A stretch of 64,000 nucleotides of DNA. It comes from Parasponia andersonii. Its lineage: Eukaryota; Streptophyta; Magnoliopsida; Rosales; Cannabaceae. Shown in pieces: positions 1-17,145 of this stretch (its first letter is position 1; every line of letters starts with the position of its first letter). Both the position numbers and the translations under genes were made by a program. Location of the stretch: NCBI GenBank assembly GCA_002914805.1, contig JXTB01000255.1, positions 480,512-544,511 of the forward strand, given 5' to 3'. A model generated the notes under the pieces. It saw only the letters and a program-made list of their open reading frames with translations, ran no database searches and had not been told where the DNA came from.

Positions 1-382
1 TCCATTGCATCCAGTCTGAAGACCCTTGGGGCTTCTGACCCCTACGACTGTTGAGGTGAGGGTCGCTGTTCCTAGACGGCAGACCCTTGGGGTCTGAAGA
101 CCCTTGGGGCTTCTGACCCCTACGACTGTTGAGGTGAGGGTCGCTGTTCCCAGACGGCAGACCCTTGGGGTCTGAAGACCCTTGAGGCTTCTGACCCCTA
201 CGACTGTTGAGGTGGGGGTCTCAGACCGCCAGCTGTCGTGGTTTCGAGGTCTGACCGACTGAACCGTTTGGGATCAGTGGTAGATTCTGCCTTAAATTCG
301 GAAGACCCATAGGCCGAAGGTGAGATCACGTGCGATCCGCGTGACCCCTCTCGTGGTTCAAGGTTCAGGAATGGGCCCCACA
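1..382 (-). mobile_element. LTR fragment of a retrotransposon (5' end of the LTR at 382, rest beyond the window)
   Basis: Read on the minus strand, this block starts at 382 with TGTGGGGCCCATTCC. That is close to the first bases of the LTRs at 34470 and 35528 (TGTGGGACCCGTTCCC). The shared theme of a GGGGTC-GAAGCCCCAAGG stretch also recurs in those LTRs (near 33633, 34689 and 35748). It is GC-rich, unlike the AT-rich DNA that starts abruptly at 383. It contains one CACGTG at about 328. No coding sequence is visible. The LTR start is well marked; the other end and any internal region lie left of the window, so a solo LTR cannot be told from a full element. It probably sits in the intron of the CER2-like gene to its right. 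Confidence 0.7.
14..245. repeat. 78-bp tandem repeat, about 2.9 copies, inside the LTR fragment
   Basis: The string GTCTGAAGACCCTTG starts at 14, 92 and 170, giving a 78-bp period. Each unit carries the same order of motifs: GAAGACCCTTGGGG, then CTTCTGACCCCTACGACTGTTGAGG, then a GACGGCAGACCC segment. The first two units are almost identical. The third diverges after GAGGTGGGGGTC. Repeat arrays of this kind often lie in the promoter-enhancer part of an LTR. Confidence 0.85.
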
Positions 383-1293
383 CTTATAAAACTTTCCAGT
401 ATAATATAGATAAATAAAAAAGCATCCATATTAATTTTCTAAAAAACATCCATATTAACTTTGCAGTATGTGCGACAACATTAAGAAACTATTTGATATC
501 TTTTAAAAAAATTTAACAAAAAAATTTATTGACAGAATAAATAATGTAGCTCAATTGATACTTTTAAATTCCTTACTTAATTGGAAGCTAGTTCAAGTTA
601 ACCATATCTACAATCTTAGCAACATAAATGAAAAGGCAAACAAGATTAGAAATAGTAAAAAGAAAAAGAAAATACCCGACAAATAAATCAGCCTCTGCTA
701 GCACTATAATGGTCTATTTAAGAACTCCAAAACCTTGAGATAAATATATAGTGGAGATAAAAATATAAATATTTTGCAAAAAATTTAAAAGCCAGGTTAC
801 TATTTAAGAAAAGAATATCACTTTATAAAACAATAAAATAGTCAATAATTCAATATTATCCATTTCCATTAATATTAAGGATACTTTTTTTTTCTCTGAA
901 TAATAACGATGCGTTGAAAATAAAAGGGACGATGTCGATGGGAGTAAAAGGAATGGCAAAACTTGTAATTGTAGAAAAAGATAATGGTCCTTTATTTAGT
1001 TATTATTTCTTTAAATATCTAATAAAATATAACAATGTCACGTGTTAAGAGTAGTAAGGCTTTTGAACTGTGAATACGCAGGGATTGTTTTAGCATTGTT
1101 CGTATATATCTCATGACACGTATGAATATAACTGAAGAAAAACAAAAGAAAAAGACAGGCGAAGCAGGATGGGCAGTGAAACGGCACGGTTCCTAAGCTT
1201 CTATAATACTAACAAATTATAATACTACGTTTGTGCTTTTGATAATTCAGAGAGTTTTTCTCTTATTTTTTGACCAATAAAACGTCCGTACAG
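383..1293 (+). other. AT-rich stretch, probably the 3' part of the CER2-like intron
   Basis: There is no open frame here that resembles the N-terminal half of a BAHD protein, on either strand. The end looks like an intron. A TACTAAC branch-site match lies at 1207-1213. It is followed by T-rich DNA and a CAG at 1291-1293, directly before codons for FTWFKCGG. In BAHD genes the conserved intron falls after the Gln of the Q-V-T-x-F-x-C-G-G motif, which is this position. A second possible acceptor CAG ends at 1250. Confidence 0.55.
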
Positions 1294-2175
1294 TTTACCT
1301 GGTTTAAATGTGGAGGATTCTCCGTGGGCCTCAGCTGGGGTCATATACTTGGAGATGTAGTATCTGCTTCAACTTTCATCAACGTATGGGCCCAGATTAT
1401 GGCCGGTCACGTGCCACAAAAGTCTCTCCACGTGCCAAGTTCAATAAAATTACATGACGATGATCTTCAAGATTTTGTTGCTAATAAACCACTTTCACTC
1501 AAGGAGCTGGATCCAGTTGAGAATTACTGGTCATTACCTGCCAATAACGGTCAAAACATGAGAACCCATTCTTTTCGGGTGAGCTCCAAACAACTAGAAC
1601 TTTTAATGTCAAACACTTGTGACAAGAAAGCAACAAACTTTTCCCAATTTGAAATACTTTCGGCGGTGATATGGAAATCTTTATCCCGAATAAGGGAAAA
1701 TTCGGGTTCAAAAATAGTGACAATTTGTTGTTACAAATATCCACGTGGAGATGGAGATGGAAAAATAGAAATTCTAAACAACAAGAATATAGTGGTGAGC
1801 ACGATTAAAACAAGTTTTGAAGCTGATGTGTCAGAATTAGCGTATTTGATCGCAAATAACAGAACAATTGAGAATGACGCAATTGAAGAAATGGTGGGTA
1901 GAAATAATGGGAAAGGAGATTTTTCCATGTACGGGACAAATCTAACGTTTGTGAATTTGGAAGAAGTGGAAATTTATGGGTTGGAAGTGAAAGGTGAAAA
2001 GCCTATTTTTGCAAATTATACTGTTGAAGGGGTTGGTGATGAAGGGCTTGTTTTGGTGCTCCCCGGGAGTCCAAAAATGGAGGAAGGAGATGCACGAACG
2101 GTGACTGTATTCTTGCCCGAATATCAGGTTGCACATCTCGAAAATGAGCTCAAAACAAAGTGGGATATTGCTTAG
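1294..2175 (+). CDS. CER2: CER2-like BAHD family protein, exon 2 only (exon 1 lies outside the window)
   Basis: This encodes the C-terminal 293 residues of a BAHD-fold protein of the ECERIFERUM2/CER26 group. In the family these proteins work with the ER fatty-acid elongase CER6 to make very-long-chain wax precursors beyond C28. The exon opens with FTWFKCGGFSVGLSW. It keeps the HxxxD motif as GHILGD. The usual DFGWG motif is absent; its place is taken by a stretch around VEIYGLEVKGEKPIF, which is typical of CER2-type proteins. The ending VLPGSPKMEEGDARTVTVFL is also in the style of the family. No ATG fits the start: the frame opens with TTG at 1270, so the first exon, usually about 150 codons, must lie further left. 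The frame is intact to TAG at 2173-2175, so nothing in the exon itself marks a pseudogene. A lost first exon cannot be excluded. The next gene is a P450 reductase, as at Arabidopsis CER2. Confidence 0.8.
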   Translation, partial: FTWFKCGGFSVGLSWGHILGDVVSASTFINVWAQIMAGHVPQKSLHVPSSIKLHDDDLQDFVANKPLSLKELDPVENYWSLPANNGQNMRTHSFRVSSKQLELLMSNTCDKKATNFSQFEILSAVIWKSLSRIRENSGSKIVTICCYKYPRGDGDGKIEILNNKNIVVSTIKTSFEADVSELAYLIANNRTIENDAIEEMVGRNNGKGDFSMYGTNLTFVNLEEVEIYGLEVKGEKPIFANYTVEGVGDEGLVLVLPGSPKMEEGDARTVTVFLPEYQVAHLENELKTKWDIA

Positions 2176-2768
2176 CCTTAAACCAGGCTTCTTTCATTAA
2201 ATAGATAATAAAAATAAATAAAAAATAAAGAAAATCTAAAAGGACAGATTAATGTTACCGATCATTATAGTGTTGCACTAGTGCTTAGCAAGTGTGTCGT
2301 ACTACTATTGATACTTAATAAAGCATAAAACACGTCTAGTAATTTGTTTGATCATATTTTCTCAATTAATTAGGATAAATTTGCAATTTGATTGTTTATA
2401 AACTTATATTCAGTTATCGTTAGCAAGACAGTTATTTCAAAGTGTTGTGATGTTGTCTATTGTATTAAGTTTAGCTGTAAGATTTTTCACTTTTAAGTTT
2501 TCGTACTAGTTGTAATTTGATCATAGTGATTTTAATGTAATGTTTGGAAAAATAAATATATTATGCTGAAGAATGTTTAATGTTTACTAAATCTTCGTTA
2601 GAATTCATTATACGAGCATATGTACTATTAATTGTTTATTTAGTTCGTGTGACACTATAATAATATAGAGTAATAACTGAGGTTCAATCACATCATATGA
2701 TAATAATGATGTATAGACCCAATTGGATCAATACGGTAATGCCAAAACACTTGAGGCACGAGTCTAGA
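2176..2768. other. Intergenic, AT-rich; presumed 3' UTR of the CER2-like gene
   Basis: Directly after the stop codon come several A-rich AATAAA-like strings at about 2205-2230, which could serve polyadenylation. I see no gene and no clear repeat in the rest. Confidence 0.5.
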
Positions 2769-2781
2769 TAGGAAATAATAT

Positions 2782-2961
2782 ACTTCTAATGGGTGGGTTG
2801 TCAGAGTGGTAAGACATTATTTTTTAAAGTTTTCTCTCACTTAAGGAGAGTAAAGTCATGAGTTCAAATTCACGATTTAAGGAGTCTAACCGAACGAAAG
2901 TGGTTATGGGATATGATCCACCTCCAGAATTTCATCTGTCTTTTTATTATATATAAAAAAG
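2782..2961 (+). mobile_element. tRNA-derived SINE with 13-bp target-site duplications
   Basis: The element has a pol III internal promoter: an A-box-like TGTCAGAGTGG at about 2800-2810 and a B-box-like GAGTTCAAATTC at about 2860-2871. The spacing is as in a tRNA gene. The unit is about 180 bp and ends in an A-rich tail. It is flanked by a perfect 13-bp direct repeat, TAGGAAATAATAT, at 2769-2781 and 2962-2974. This is the mark of LINE-mediated integration. It is non-coding and non-autonomous. The family was not named. Confidence 0.85.
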
Positions 2962-2974
2962 TAGGAAATAATAT

Positions 2975-4156
2975 TCTATTATGCTTGAGCGATAATGAAT
3001 TGAGATCACTATATGCTAATCATATTCGGACACCTCTATTACGTTGTTTTCTTCTATTACGTATAAAACAATGCAGTCCGAAAATTTATCCAACAAAAAC
3101 AAGTAAAAAAGGAAAAAAAAAATTACTGAAAAGAAGTTCAGCCAATTGAACACAACTCGTGGGCTATGATTGGCAAGTAGTACAAGAGAGGCAATTTTTG
3201 GAAATAACTTGCTTGGTAAGACTATAATCCATATTCATTTTGATTATAATCCAAAAAAATAACAATAAAGATATTATCAATTTTGACTATCTTTTAATTT
3301 AATTTTTTTTGAAATATGTAATGAAAAAAAGAACAATCTATAAACTATTTACAAAATTAGGACTTTTGTTGTTATGATATTTAATGAAAATTTCAAAGTT
3401 TCAAAATTACCTCAAACTCAATGTCAGTTAAAAATTTTTGACCAAGTCAAAAAAGTCAAAAGTGAAGGAGGCAACGAAGGGAAGGTAGTTGAGCATGTTC
3501 AATTAAGGTCGAACAGTTGAATGGTTATTTGACTAGTCAAACGCTAGTCGAAAATTTTCGATCAATGGCTTCGACCCCAATCAAACTATTTGACTATAGT
3601 CGAAATAATCAAAAATTTTCAATTGAAGTCGAAATTTTCCGACCGCCTATCGAAAATCGATCAGAACAACCAAGAGAGACGGTAGAACAAGTTCGACTGC
3701 AGTTGAAATTTTTCGATCCTAATCGAGCGAAGGCGCCATTGGAATCGGGATCGAGACTAACGGTAGTGGCATAAGTAGTCTGATGTTTGTTTGAGAATAA
3801 TGTATTTTAGATTTATTTATAGAGTATCTAAGTAACTTTACATATATGACATGGTAATATGGGTTAGTTTTGAAAATATTTATGGGTGAGTCATTTTTCT
3901 TTTTATTATAAGAGTTTAGTAGACCTTCTTAGTATAAATTCCAATTTTTTGTCCCTTGAATAAGACATTAAGACCATGACAATCAAGTTGTTGTTTTTTT
4001 TAATGAATAATAATCAAGAATTTTATTTGATATTATTAAAAGTTTAAATTTTATTGTGCGATTTTTATACGATATTATTCGAAGTTTACATCTTATAACA
4101 CACATATATTATTAGAAGCTCATATTTGATTACACATGTATGTAACTAAGTTTATG
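2975..4156. other. Intergenic; contains a cluster of TTGAC/TCGAA palindromes
   Basis: Between about 3430 and 3740 the strings GTCAAA, TTTGACT, GTCGAA and TTTTCGAT recur many times. Two perfect 14-bp palindromes lie six bases apart: TTTGACTAGTCAAA (3528-3541) and TCGAAAATTTTCGA (3548-3561). TTGAC is the core of WRKY-bound W-boxes. I find no believable gene here; the 85-codon frame at 3517 is read through this repetitive stretch. Confidence 0.5.
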
Positions 4157-4650
4157 GCATAAATGATCCCTAAACTATCTAATTTGTAGTAATTTGGTTC
4201 TCAAAATTTTAATTATGGTAATTAAATTTGTGATAATTTAGTTCCCAGACTGTTTAAATTGTAATCTACTGTTGAATTTTTGACAAAAAATACACGTGAT
4301 GAATACGTTGTAATATCTGAAAGCGTATTTTAAGAAAAATAAACTAAACAGAATAATTTGAAGTGAAAGAAAGATGTATTTTTTGCTTTTTTTTTTTTAG
4401 AGTTTCTGGAGCTGTAAATTTAGAGAAATCTTTTTCATAATTGTTCATTTTATGCTTAAAATTCCAAAGTTAACTTTCAAATACACTTTTAGATGCTACT
4501 AGTGCTCTTTACGTGTGTTTTTGGCCAAATTAGACAGTTCAATGTCCAAATTACTACAAATCAGAAAATTTAAGGACTTAATGATCATAATTGGAACTTT
4601 GAGGATCAAATTGCTACAAGTTGGATACTTCAGAAGCTATTTGTGCCATT
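4157..4650. mobile_element. Foldback MITE, copy 1
   Basis: The left end starts GGCATAAATGATCCCTAAAC. The right end, read in reverse complement, starts GGCACAAATAGCTTCTGAAG. The two arms stay alignable for well over 70 bases (both include TTGTAG-AATTTG-TCCTCAA/TTCTCAA and TTAATTATGG/TCCAATTATGA). It is therefore a long imperfect palindrome without coding capacity. I could not settle the target-site duplication. A related copy follows at once (4708-5240). Confidence 0.75.
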
Positions 4651-4707
4651 AACCCGTGTATAACTCTATAAGATTGAGATAATTTGGTTCTTATAAGACA
4701 AGTATTA

Positions 4708-5240
4708 ATAGCGCAAATGGTCCTTGAACTATTTAACCTGTAACAATTTTTCTCAAGGTTTCAATTATAGTAATTAAACCCCTAAATTTTTTGCTTTGTA
4801 GTAATTTAATTCATTGACTGATTAAATTGCAACTGAATGTTAAATTTTTGACCAAAAGCATATGTAAAGACTACGTTATCGTATCTGAAAATATATTTAA
4901 AAAATAATTTACGAATTTTAAGTATGAAAATGAACAATCACATAAATTATTTTCTAAATTTGCAGCTCTAAGAACCTTAAAAAAATGCAAATAATACTTC
5001 TTTACTTCTCTCTAAATTCATTATTCAATTTATTCTCATCTATATAAATGTATTTTTAGATACTACAAAGTACTCTTCACGTCTGTTATTGACCAAAATT
5101 TTAATAATCGGTTACAATTTAGACAATTTATAAACTAAATTACTTTAAATTAAAAATTTCATAGATTTAATTACCACAATTCAATCTGTTGAGACCAAGC
5201 TACTTAAAGTTTGATAATTCAATGACAATTTGTGCCATCT
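4708..5240. mobile_element. Foldback MITE, copy 2 of the same family
   Basis: The left arm starts near GCGCAAATGGTCCTTGAAC and the right arm ends in ATTTGTGCCAT. Both arms share the order of motifs seen in copy 1, including AATTTTTGACCAAAA and the 'TAGATACTACAAAGTACTCTTCACG' type of segment in the second half. It is separated from copy 1 by only about 57 bp and has the same orientation. It holds no open frame of note. Confidence 0.7.
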
Positions 5241-5729
5241 ACCTTACAACAATATTACATGATATAAGTGCTAAACATCACGTGTGCCATTTAGTTGTTT
5301 ATTGCTTTTCTAACATTTAAAACGCGTGTAGTAGCGAGTATTGTGGCCATTTTCTATTAGATAAATTATAACGTTCATAGTTACTGTTGTTGTTGTGTTT
5401 TGAATTTTTTATTAAAAAAATAAACAAATATGCTATTAAAACAGTATAAATTCTAACAATAACATATTCCAATTGAATAATATATATTTACTTAACTAAA
5501 TAAGTTTATCCTTCACTCATAACAGCCAAACTAGCCAAATCATGTGAAGCTTTCACACTAATGCATGGTTAATCACGACCTTAAAGAGAGAGAAAAGAGA
5601 AATAAGCAAATACATTCAACAACAAATTTCGTTATATAGGAGACCTTGAATCACTGTCAGTACATTTGACTTTATTTGACTTTATGGATTGAAAATCTAA
5701 GCCAAATATACTTGGAGCCATTGAAAACT
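5241..5729. other. Intergenic, AT-rich, nothing recognised
   Basis: No gene, RNA or repeat with clear boundaries was seen in this stretch. Confidence 0.5.
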
Positions 5730-6750
5730 GTTGGATAAAAATAGGTAAATGGGTTAAGGAAACAATTTGGGCTTGGCTTGGGCTTGGAAACCCAAGTGGA
5801 TTTTAAAGATTAAATTTGTTATAAAACCCATTTTCATGGACCATTTTGAAGCTAAAAATTGAGTGGGATCCACATCTTGTTGATGAAAGATCTTAGTGAA
5901 TTCTTGTTCTCCTCTGCGAGGAGATCGATTTCGTATATTCACACGCTCAAAATGGTGCACGGATGAATGAGAAATTGTTGCTCAAAAGTGCACCATTGAA
6001 ATGGAAAATGAAAGGAAAATATTATAATCCCACATTGGTGGGAAATGCATGGTGCAAGTGGTTTATATAGAACCTTGTTTTGTGATGGTGGTAAGAATAA
6101 CAACCACAGATGCTCTCTCAGACGCGTGCAGGAAGGGGGTGCAAATCTTCGGGGTTGGGCCTGAATTTGCATGGGCTCGTGTGTGCCCGCACCTGCGGAC
6201 ACGAATGCCGGGCCGAAACTTGGACCATAGTAAGCCCAACCTTTTGTTGTGGCCTAATATTTTTTTTTCTTCATTATGAACCAGAATGAACGTTTTTTTT
6301 TTTCATTATGAACCAGGAACGTTTTGGATCATTATGAACCAGGAACGTTTTGGTTTTTATTACCCATAATGACTATAAAAGGTGAGCTTCCCCTCTTCAT
6401 TCTACATACCAAAAACAAAGAACAGAAGCCTTCTTCTCTTTGCCATTCTCTCTCAAGTGTTCTTGAGTTCCTCAGTTTTTTTTTTTTAGTTGGAGTTTCC
6501 GAGTGTCTAGAAAATTTTGAGTTCAAAGCAATCCAGTTCGTAGAGTGGAGGTGTTGGTGCTTCACCTGCTACTCTTCGTCGTTGTATCCTTGGAGACTGA
6601 CGCTTGCAAAATCCTCAAGCATTCTGGTGGAGGGAGCGAATCAGTTTTAAGGACTCTGTGTGGAACACAGCCCTCGACGGTCAACAATCCTTTGTATTGA
6701 AGTGCTACCGAAATTCTACTCAAAGTTGGAGCATAATATTTCGGTAACAA
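5730..6750 (+). mobile_element. Solo-LTR-like block, probably copia type
   Basis: The block starts with TGTTGGATAAAAATAGG and is much less AT-rich than its flanks. It has the layout of a plant LTR: a CCCACATTGGTGGGAAATG inverted-repeat motif (about 6030), a TATA box TATAAAAG at 6374-6381, then a pyrimidine-rich leader as at a transcription start. No primer-binding site or coding region follows, so it looks like a solo LTR. The right end is uncertain; CA ends near 6746 or 6770 are possible. A unit CATTATGAACCAGGAACGTT occurs about three times at 6272-6350. The open frames inside are not believable genes. Confidence 0.55.
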
Positions 6751-7889
6751 TATTTATCGAAAACATTTATTATAAACGTTTGTAACCTTATATATTGCAT
6801 GCTACAACCGGTGTGACAAAAACACCGTACATTATTCGACTTTGCTATTTTTGAAAGATACAATGATATTTTTGAAAGATACAATGATATATATTCCGTA
6901 GAAGTCAGTAGAAATCGATAATCACCGGCATTAATTATTCTAGTTCTGGAACTAAATAAATAAATAAATATATATATATATTTATATAGACAACAAAGTG
7001 GACAAAATGATCGCCAATATAAATCCTATTACAACTATATTCGCACAAAACAAAGTATTATCAAAAGAAAATCCTACTGAAGAGAGACAGAGATCATCTT
7101 CCTCCACGACGAAATATTATTCCAAGAGGTTGAAGCTGTAAAAAAGAAATGAAACTCTGAAAAAAAAAGAAAAAAAAGAACTATTAAGGGCTTAACAAAA
7201 AAGTGAAAGTTTTGCTCTTCTTATTTGAGTTTGGGACAATTAACATTTTCTTTGAAAAGGAATTGTGGGAGATTTATTTTTAAATTTATTTTTCACATTG
7301 TTAAATTTAGATAATACCGTAGCAAAACCAGACAATTAGCATAAACCTAAGAGATATTTTGTATATTTCCCTTCAAAAATTTTCAATATTTTTTATACTT
7401 TTTGATAAACCCAAGAGATATTTTGTATACTAGTATAAATTAAAACGGTGTTCTAATGCACGTGCCAGACGCATGTGGATCTTGGTGCTCTCTGAATTTG
7501 TATGGTGGGGATATGTATTTTGAGATTGATTGGATCTAACATAAAGCTCCCACGTGCCCTACATTTTACTATGACACTGCCCAATAGTTAAAATAATTTA
7601 GATTTCAAAAAAAGAACAATTGTACATGTTTGGACCCAAAAAAGAAAAGAAAGGTTTAACGAGTGTGCATATGAATTTGATCCACTCAACTTTCATAAGT
7701 TTCATAAAGGCAAACAATTTTCAAAATCACCTTTAAAGAAAAAAAAAAAAGAATTCAAGTTTAAGTTGCAATATGAATCTTATGGTCACAAATTTTAAAA
7801 TTATTTTATCTTTTTTTATTATATATATTTTTTAAAGAATTTGAGTTTAAGTTGCAATAAATCTCATAGTCATACTCAAATGAGATAAT
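6751..7889. other. Intergenic, nothing coding
   Basis: AT-rich DNA with simple repeats. A 20-bp direct duplication built on TTTTTGAAAGATACAATGAT lies at about 6848-6888. A run of TAAA/TATA repeats lies at 6954-6987. No gene or named element was seen. Confidence 0.5.
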
Positions 7890-8215
7890 ATCACTTTTAT
7901 TCGTGTATTTTTGTACTTTATATTTTGATTATTATCAATATTGATTTTTAAATTTAAAATTTATTATAAATTTATATCTTAACACTAATTTAGAGCAATT
8001 AATTTACAAAAATATTATTTGAAAAATTGAAAATAAATTTTATAAAAATTGATTCGAAAATAAATTTATTAAATCATATTGATAAATTAATTATTCTAAA
8101 TTAATGTTAGAATATAAATTTATAATAAATATTAAATCTAAAATTATAATAATCAAAATATAAAATACAAATCGAATAAATTATCAAATATAAAGTATAA
8201 AAGTTATATTTTCCT
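7890..8215. mobile_element. AT-rich foldback MITE (family also present near 16840)
   Basis: The left arm, with ATTTTGATTATTATCAATA and ATTTATTATAAATTTATAT, and the right arm read in reverse complement, with ATTTTGATTATTATAATTTT and the same ATTTATTATAAATTTATAT, form an imperfect palindrome about 150 bases deep. A second member lies at 16840-17145. There is no coding capacity. The exact ends are approximate. Confidence 0.7.
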
Positions 8216-8549
8216 TGCTCGAATGTTTTCCAACAATGTGATTGAAAATAATGACGAATGGGCATAAAGAAAAAAAAAAAAAGCAAAACCTTTTGAGGTT
8301 AAAAAAAAAGTGGTGCCACGTGAGAAGGTCCATTACAATTAACAAGACACAAAAGTAGCTGTAGCCTGTAGGTGAGGAAAATTTCAAGGGGTAGTATTCT
8401 GTTTTTGTCAACGCACATCAAAAGTGTCATCAATTTCTGTCAAAGACAAACAAAGTTTTTCCAATAATAACAATAATAATATTTCGACAGCCTCAATTTC
8501 ACCAAATTAAGTGGAAAAAAATAAAAATAAAATCAAAACTTCTGGTCAA

Positions 8550-8715
8550 TCTCTCTGTTTCTTTCCGGCGCTCTCACTCACCATTCACCAACCTCCCTCT
8601 CTTCACTCTCTCTATGCAGAGAGAAAAACCTAGAGCGAGAAAGTTCACCGATTCGATTGGAGGTCGCTGAGCTCCGAATTCGGATTAGGTCTGAATTTGA
8701 ATTTGAATAATCAGG
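8550..8715 (+). promoter_or_regulatory. Pyrimidine-rich leader of the P450 reductase gene
   Basis: The stretch at 8550-8612 is rich in CTCTCT/TTCTCC, the Y-patch type of signal common at plant transcription starts. It precedes the first good ATG at 8716 and is probably the 5' UTR. No clear TATA box could be assigned. Confidence 0.45.
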
Positions 8716-15592
<6,877 letters not shown>

Positions 15593-16839
15593 CAGTACCA
15601 ATCTCCTATACTCTCGTTGTCTTCTGTAGCATCCTTAAAACAGAATAGTGGATTTGTGCATCCTAAGGCTCAGGCTTCGACCTGCAAATTTCTGCCTCTT
15701 GAAATGATAGCAGCAGATTTGGACAACTGTGCTGGAAACTGAAACCCAGTTTCCTCCTAAAGGTTAAATTATGATTTGGTAGGTTTTTTCCTGCCTTCTT
15801 CTTTTTCTTTTTTTAATATCATTCTGGATTTTTCTCCCCTTTATTTTATTTTCCTTTTCTGGAGAAGGGTCATTTAATTTTAGGAAACAGGATTTTAGCT
15901 AGTTACAAGGATTCAAAAACATATTCTCAGCCAAAATGTTGGTTGTTTTGGATGGCATTGTATTGAATACTTTTAATCAAATAATGGTATAGAACTATGA
16001 GGTCGAAGTCCGCTCATTTGGGTGAAAATCGGAATACTTCATTTGATTTTCTTGTGTTGAATATTTTGTTGCTGACTGATCGAGTTCTTCCAAAATCAAA
16101 CATGGAAAGCTTGATCAGCAGCTGGAGATTGAGCTCGTCCGACCAACTTGTTTATGACCAAAGATTGGATCCCATAAGGTCATGTTTGGAACACAGTTTT
16201 AATAGACCAAATTTATCCATTAAGATGGCAAATTATTTTCTTTAAAAGCTTCGAACTGACTAGAAAAAACGTACCATCATTCAAAAACATAATAGTTTAA
16301 CGGGAAATTTGTATATAGAAAGGAGCATCTAAAAATTTTAGTTCGACCATATTAAAGATTTTTGTGAGCTTTAAGTAATTTCCAACAGGGTTAACTCGGT
16401 TGTAATTTACTAAATCTAAAGCATAATAGCTAAGATTGCTGCACTATTTTTCCTTTGTCAACTTATGTATCTCAAATGCATATGGTGTATCTCACCTTCT
16501 CATTTTCCGCGTTTCTTGTCAAATATTCTCCTCTTTTCCAACATTTCGTTGACTCTTTCCTAGTTTGGTTTGCAACTTTTTTTCCTTTTTTTGGGTTCTT
16601 TTTCTTTTAATTCTATTCTGTTTCCCCTTGCCATGAAAATGAAATCAAGTATACCATAGGGTAGACCACGCACTGATCTTCTATTGTCTTTGTCGTTCTT
16701 TGGTTTCATTACAAGTTAGAATCTTTTTTCTTTTCCTCCAAAATATTTAAAAAAAGGAAAAAAAATCGACTGCCAAGAGACCTTAAATAAAAAGGTAATA
16801 TCCCTATTCATGAAATCATTAATTTTTTTTTTTGAGAGT
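15593..16839. other. 3' flank of the reductase gene, no gene seen
   Basis: The first 250 bases are probably 3' UTR. The rest is T-rich. The 82-codon frame at 15997 has no recognisable relative. Confidence 0.5.
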
Positions 16840-17145
16840 ATTATCAATTTTATTATATTTTTGATATTTTGTTTAAATTATATCGTATATTTTAGGTATT
16901 ATCAATATTATACTTTAAATTTTATTCAAATTATGTTTTGTATTTTAATTATTAAAAGATTTAAAATTTGTTATAAATTTATATTCTCTTAAACACATTA
17001 ATTTATTAAAATATTATTTAAAAAATTTAAATCGAGGATAAATTTATTAAATTATCTTGTAAATTAAATTTTAAATATAAATATTAATATTGATAATAAT
17101 CAAATATAAATTATCAATTGAACAAACGTCAAAATATAATTATCT
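16840..17145. mobile_element. AT-rich foldback MITE, second member of the 7890 family
   Basis: The left arm (ATTATATTTTTGATATTTTG, then GTATTATCAATATTA) matches the reverse complement of the right arm (ATTATATTTTGACGTTTG, then ATTATTATCAATATTA). Internal strings such as TTGTTATAAATTTATATTCT and AAATATTATTTAAAAAATT are shared with the 7890-8215 copy. The two copies flank the reductase gene. The ends are approximate. Confidence 0.65.

Noticed and set aside
1270..1293. Start of the CER2-like frame at TTG 1270
   Set aside because: TTG is not a believable plant start, the eight extra codons do not fit BAHD proteins, and a CAG acceptor at 1291-1293 is at the conserved intron site.
3517..3774. 85-codon plus-strand open frame
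   Set aside because: Read through a repetitive TCGAA/TTGAC stretch; no family resemblance.
6049..6650. Open frames on both strands of 76 to 108 codons
   Set aside because: They lie in the solo-LTR-like block and share no family features.
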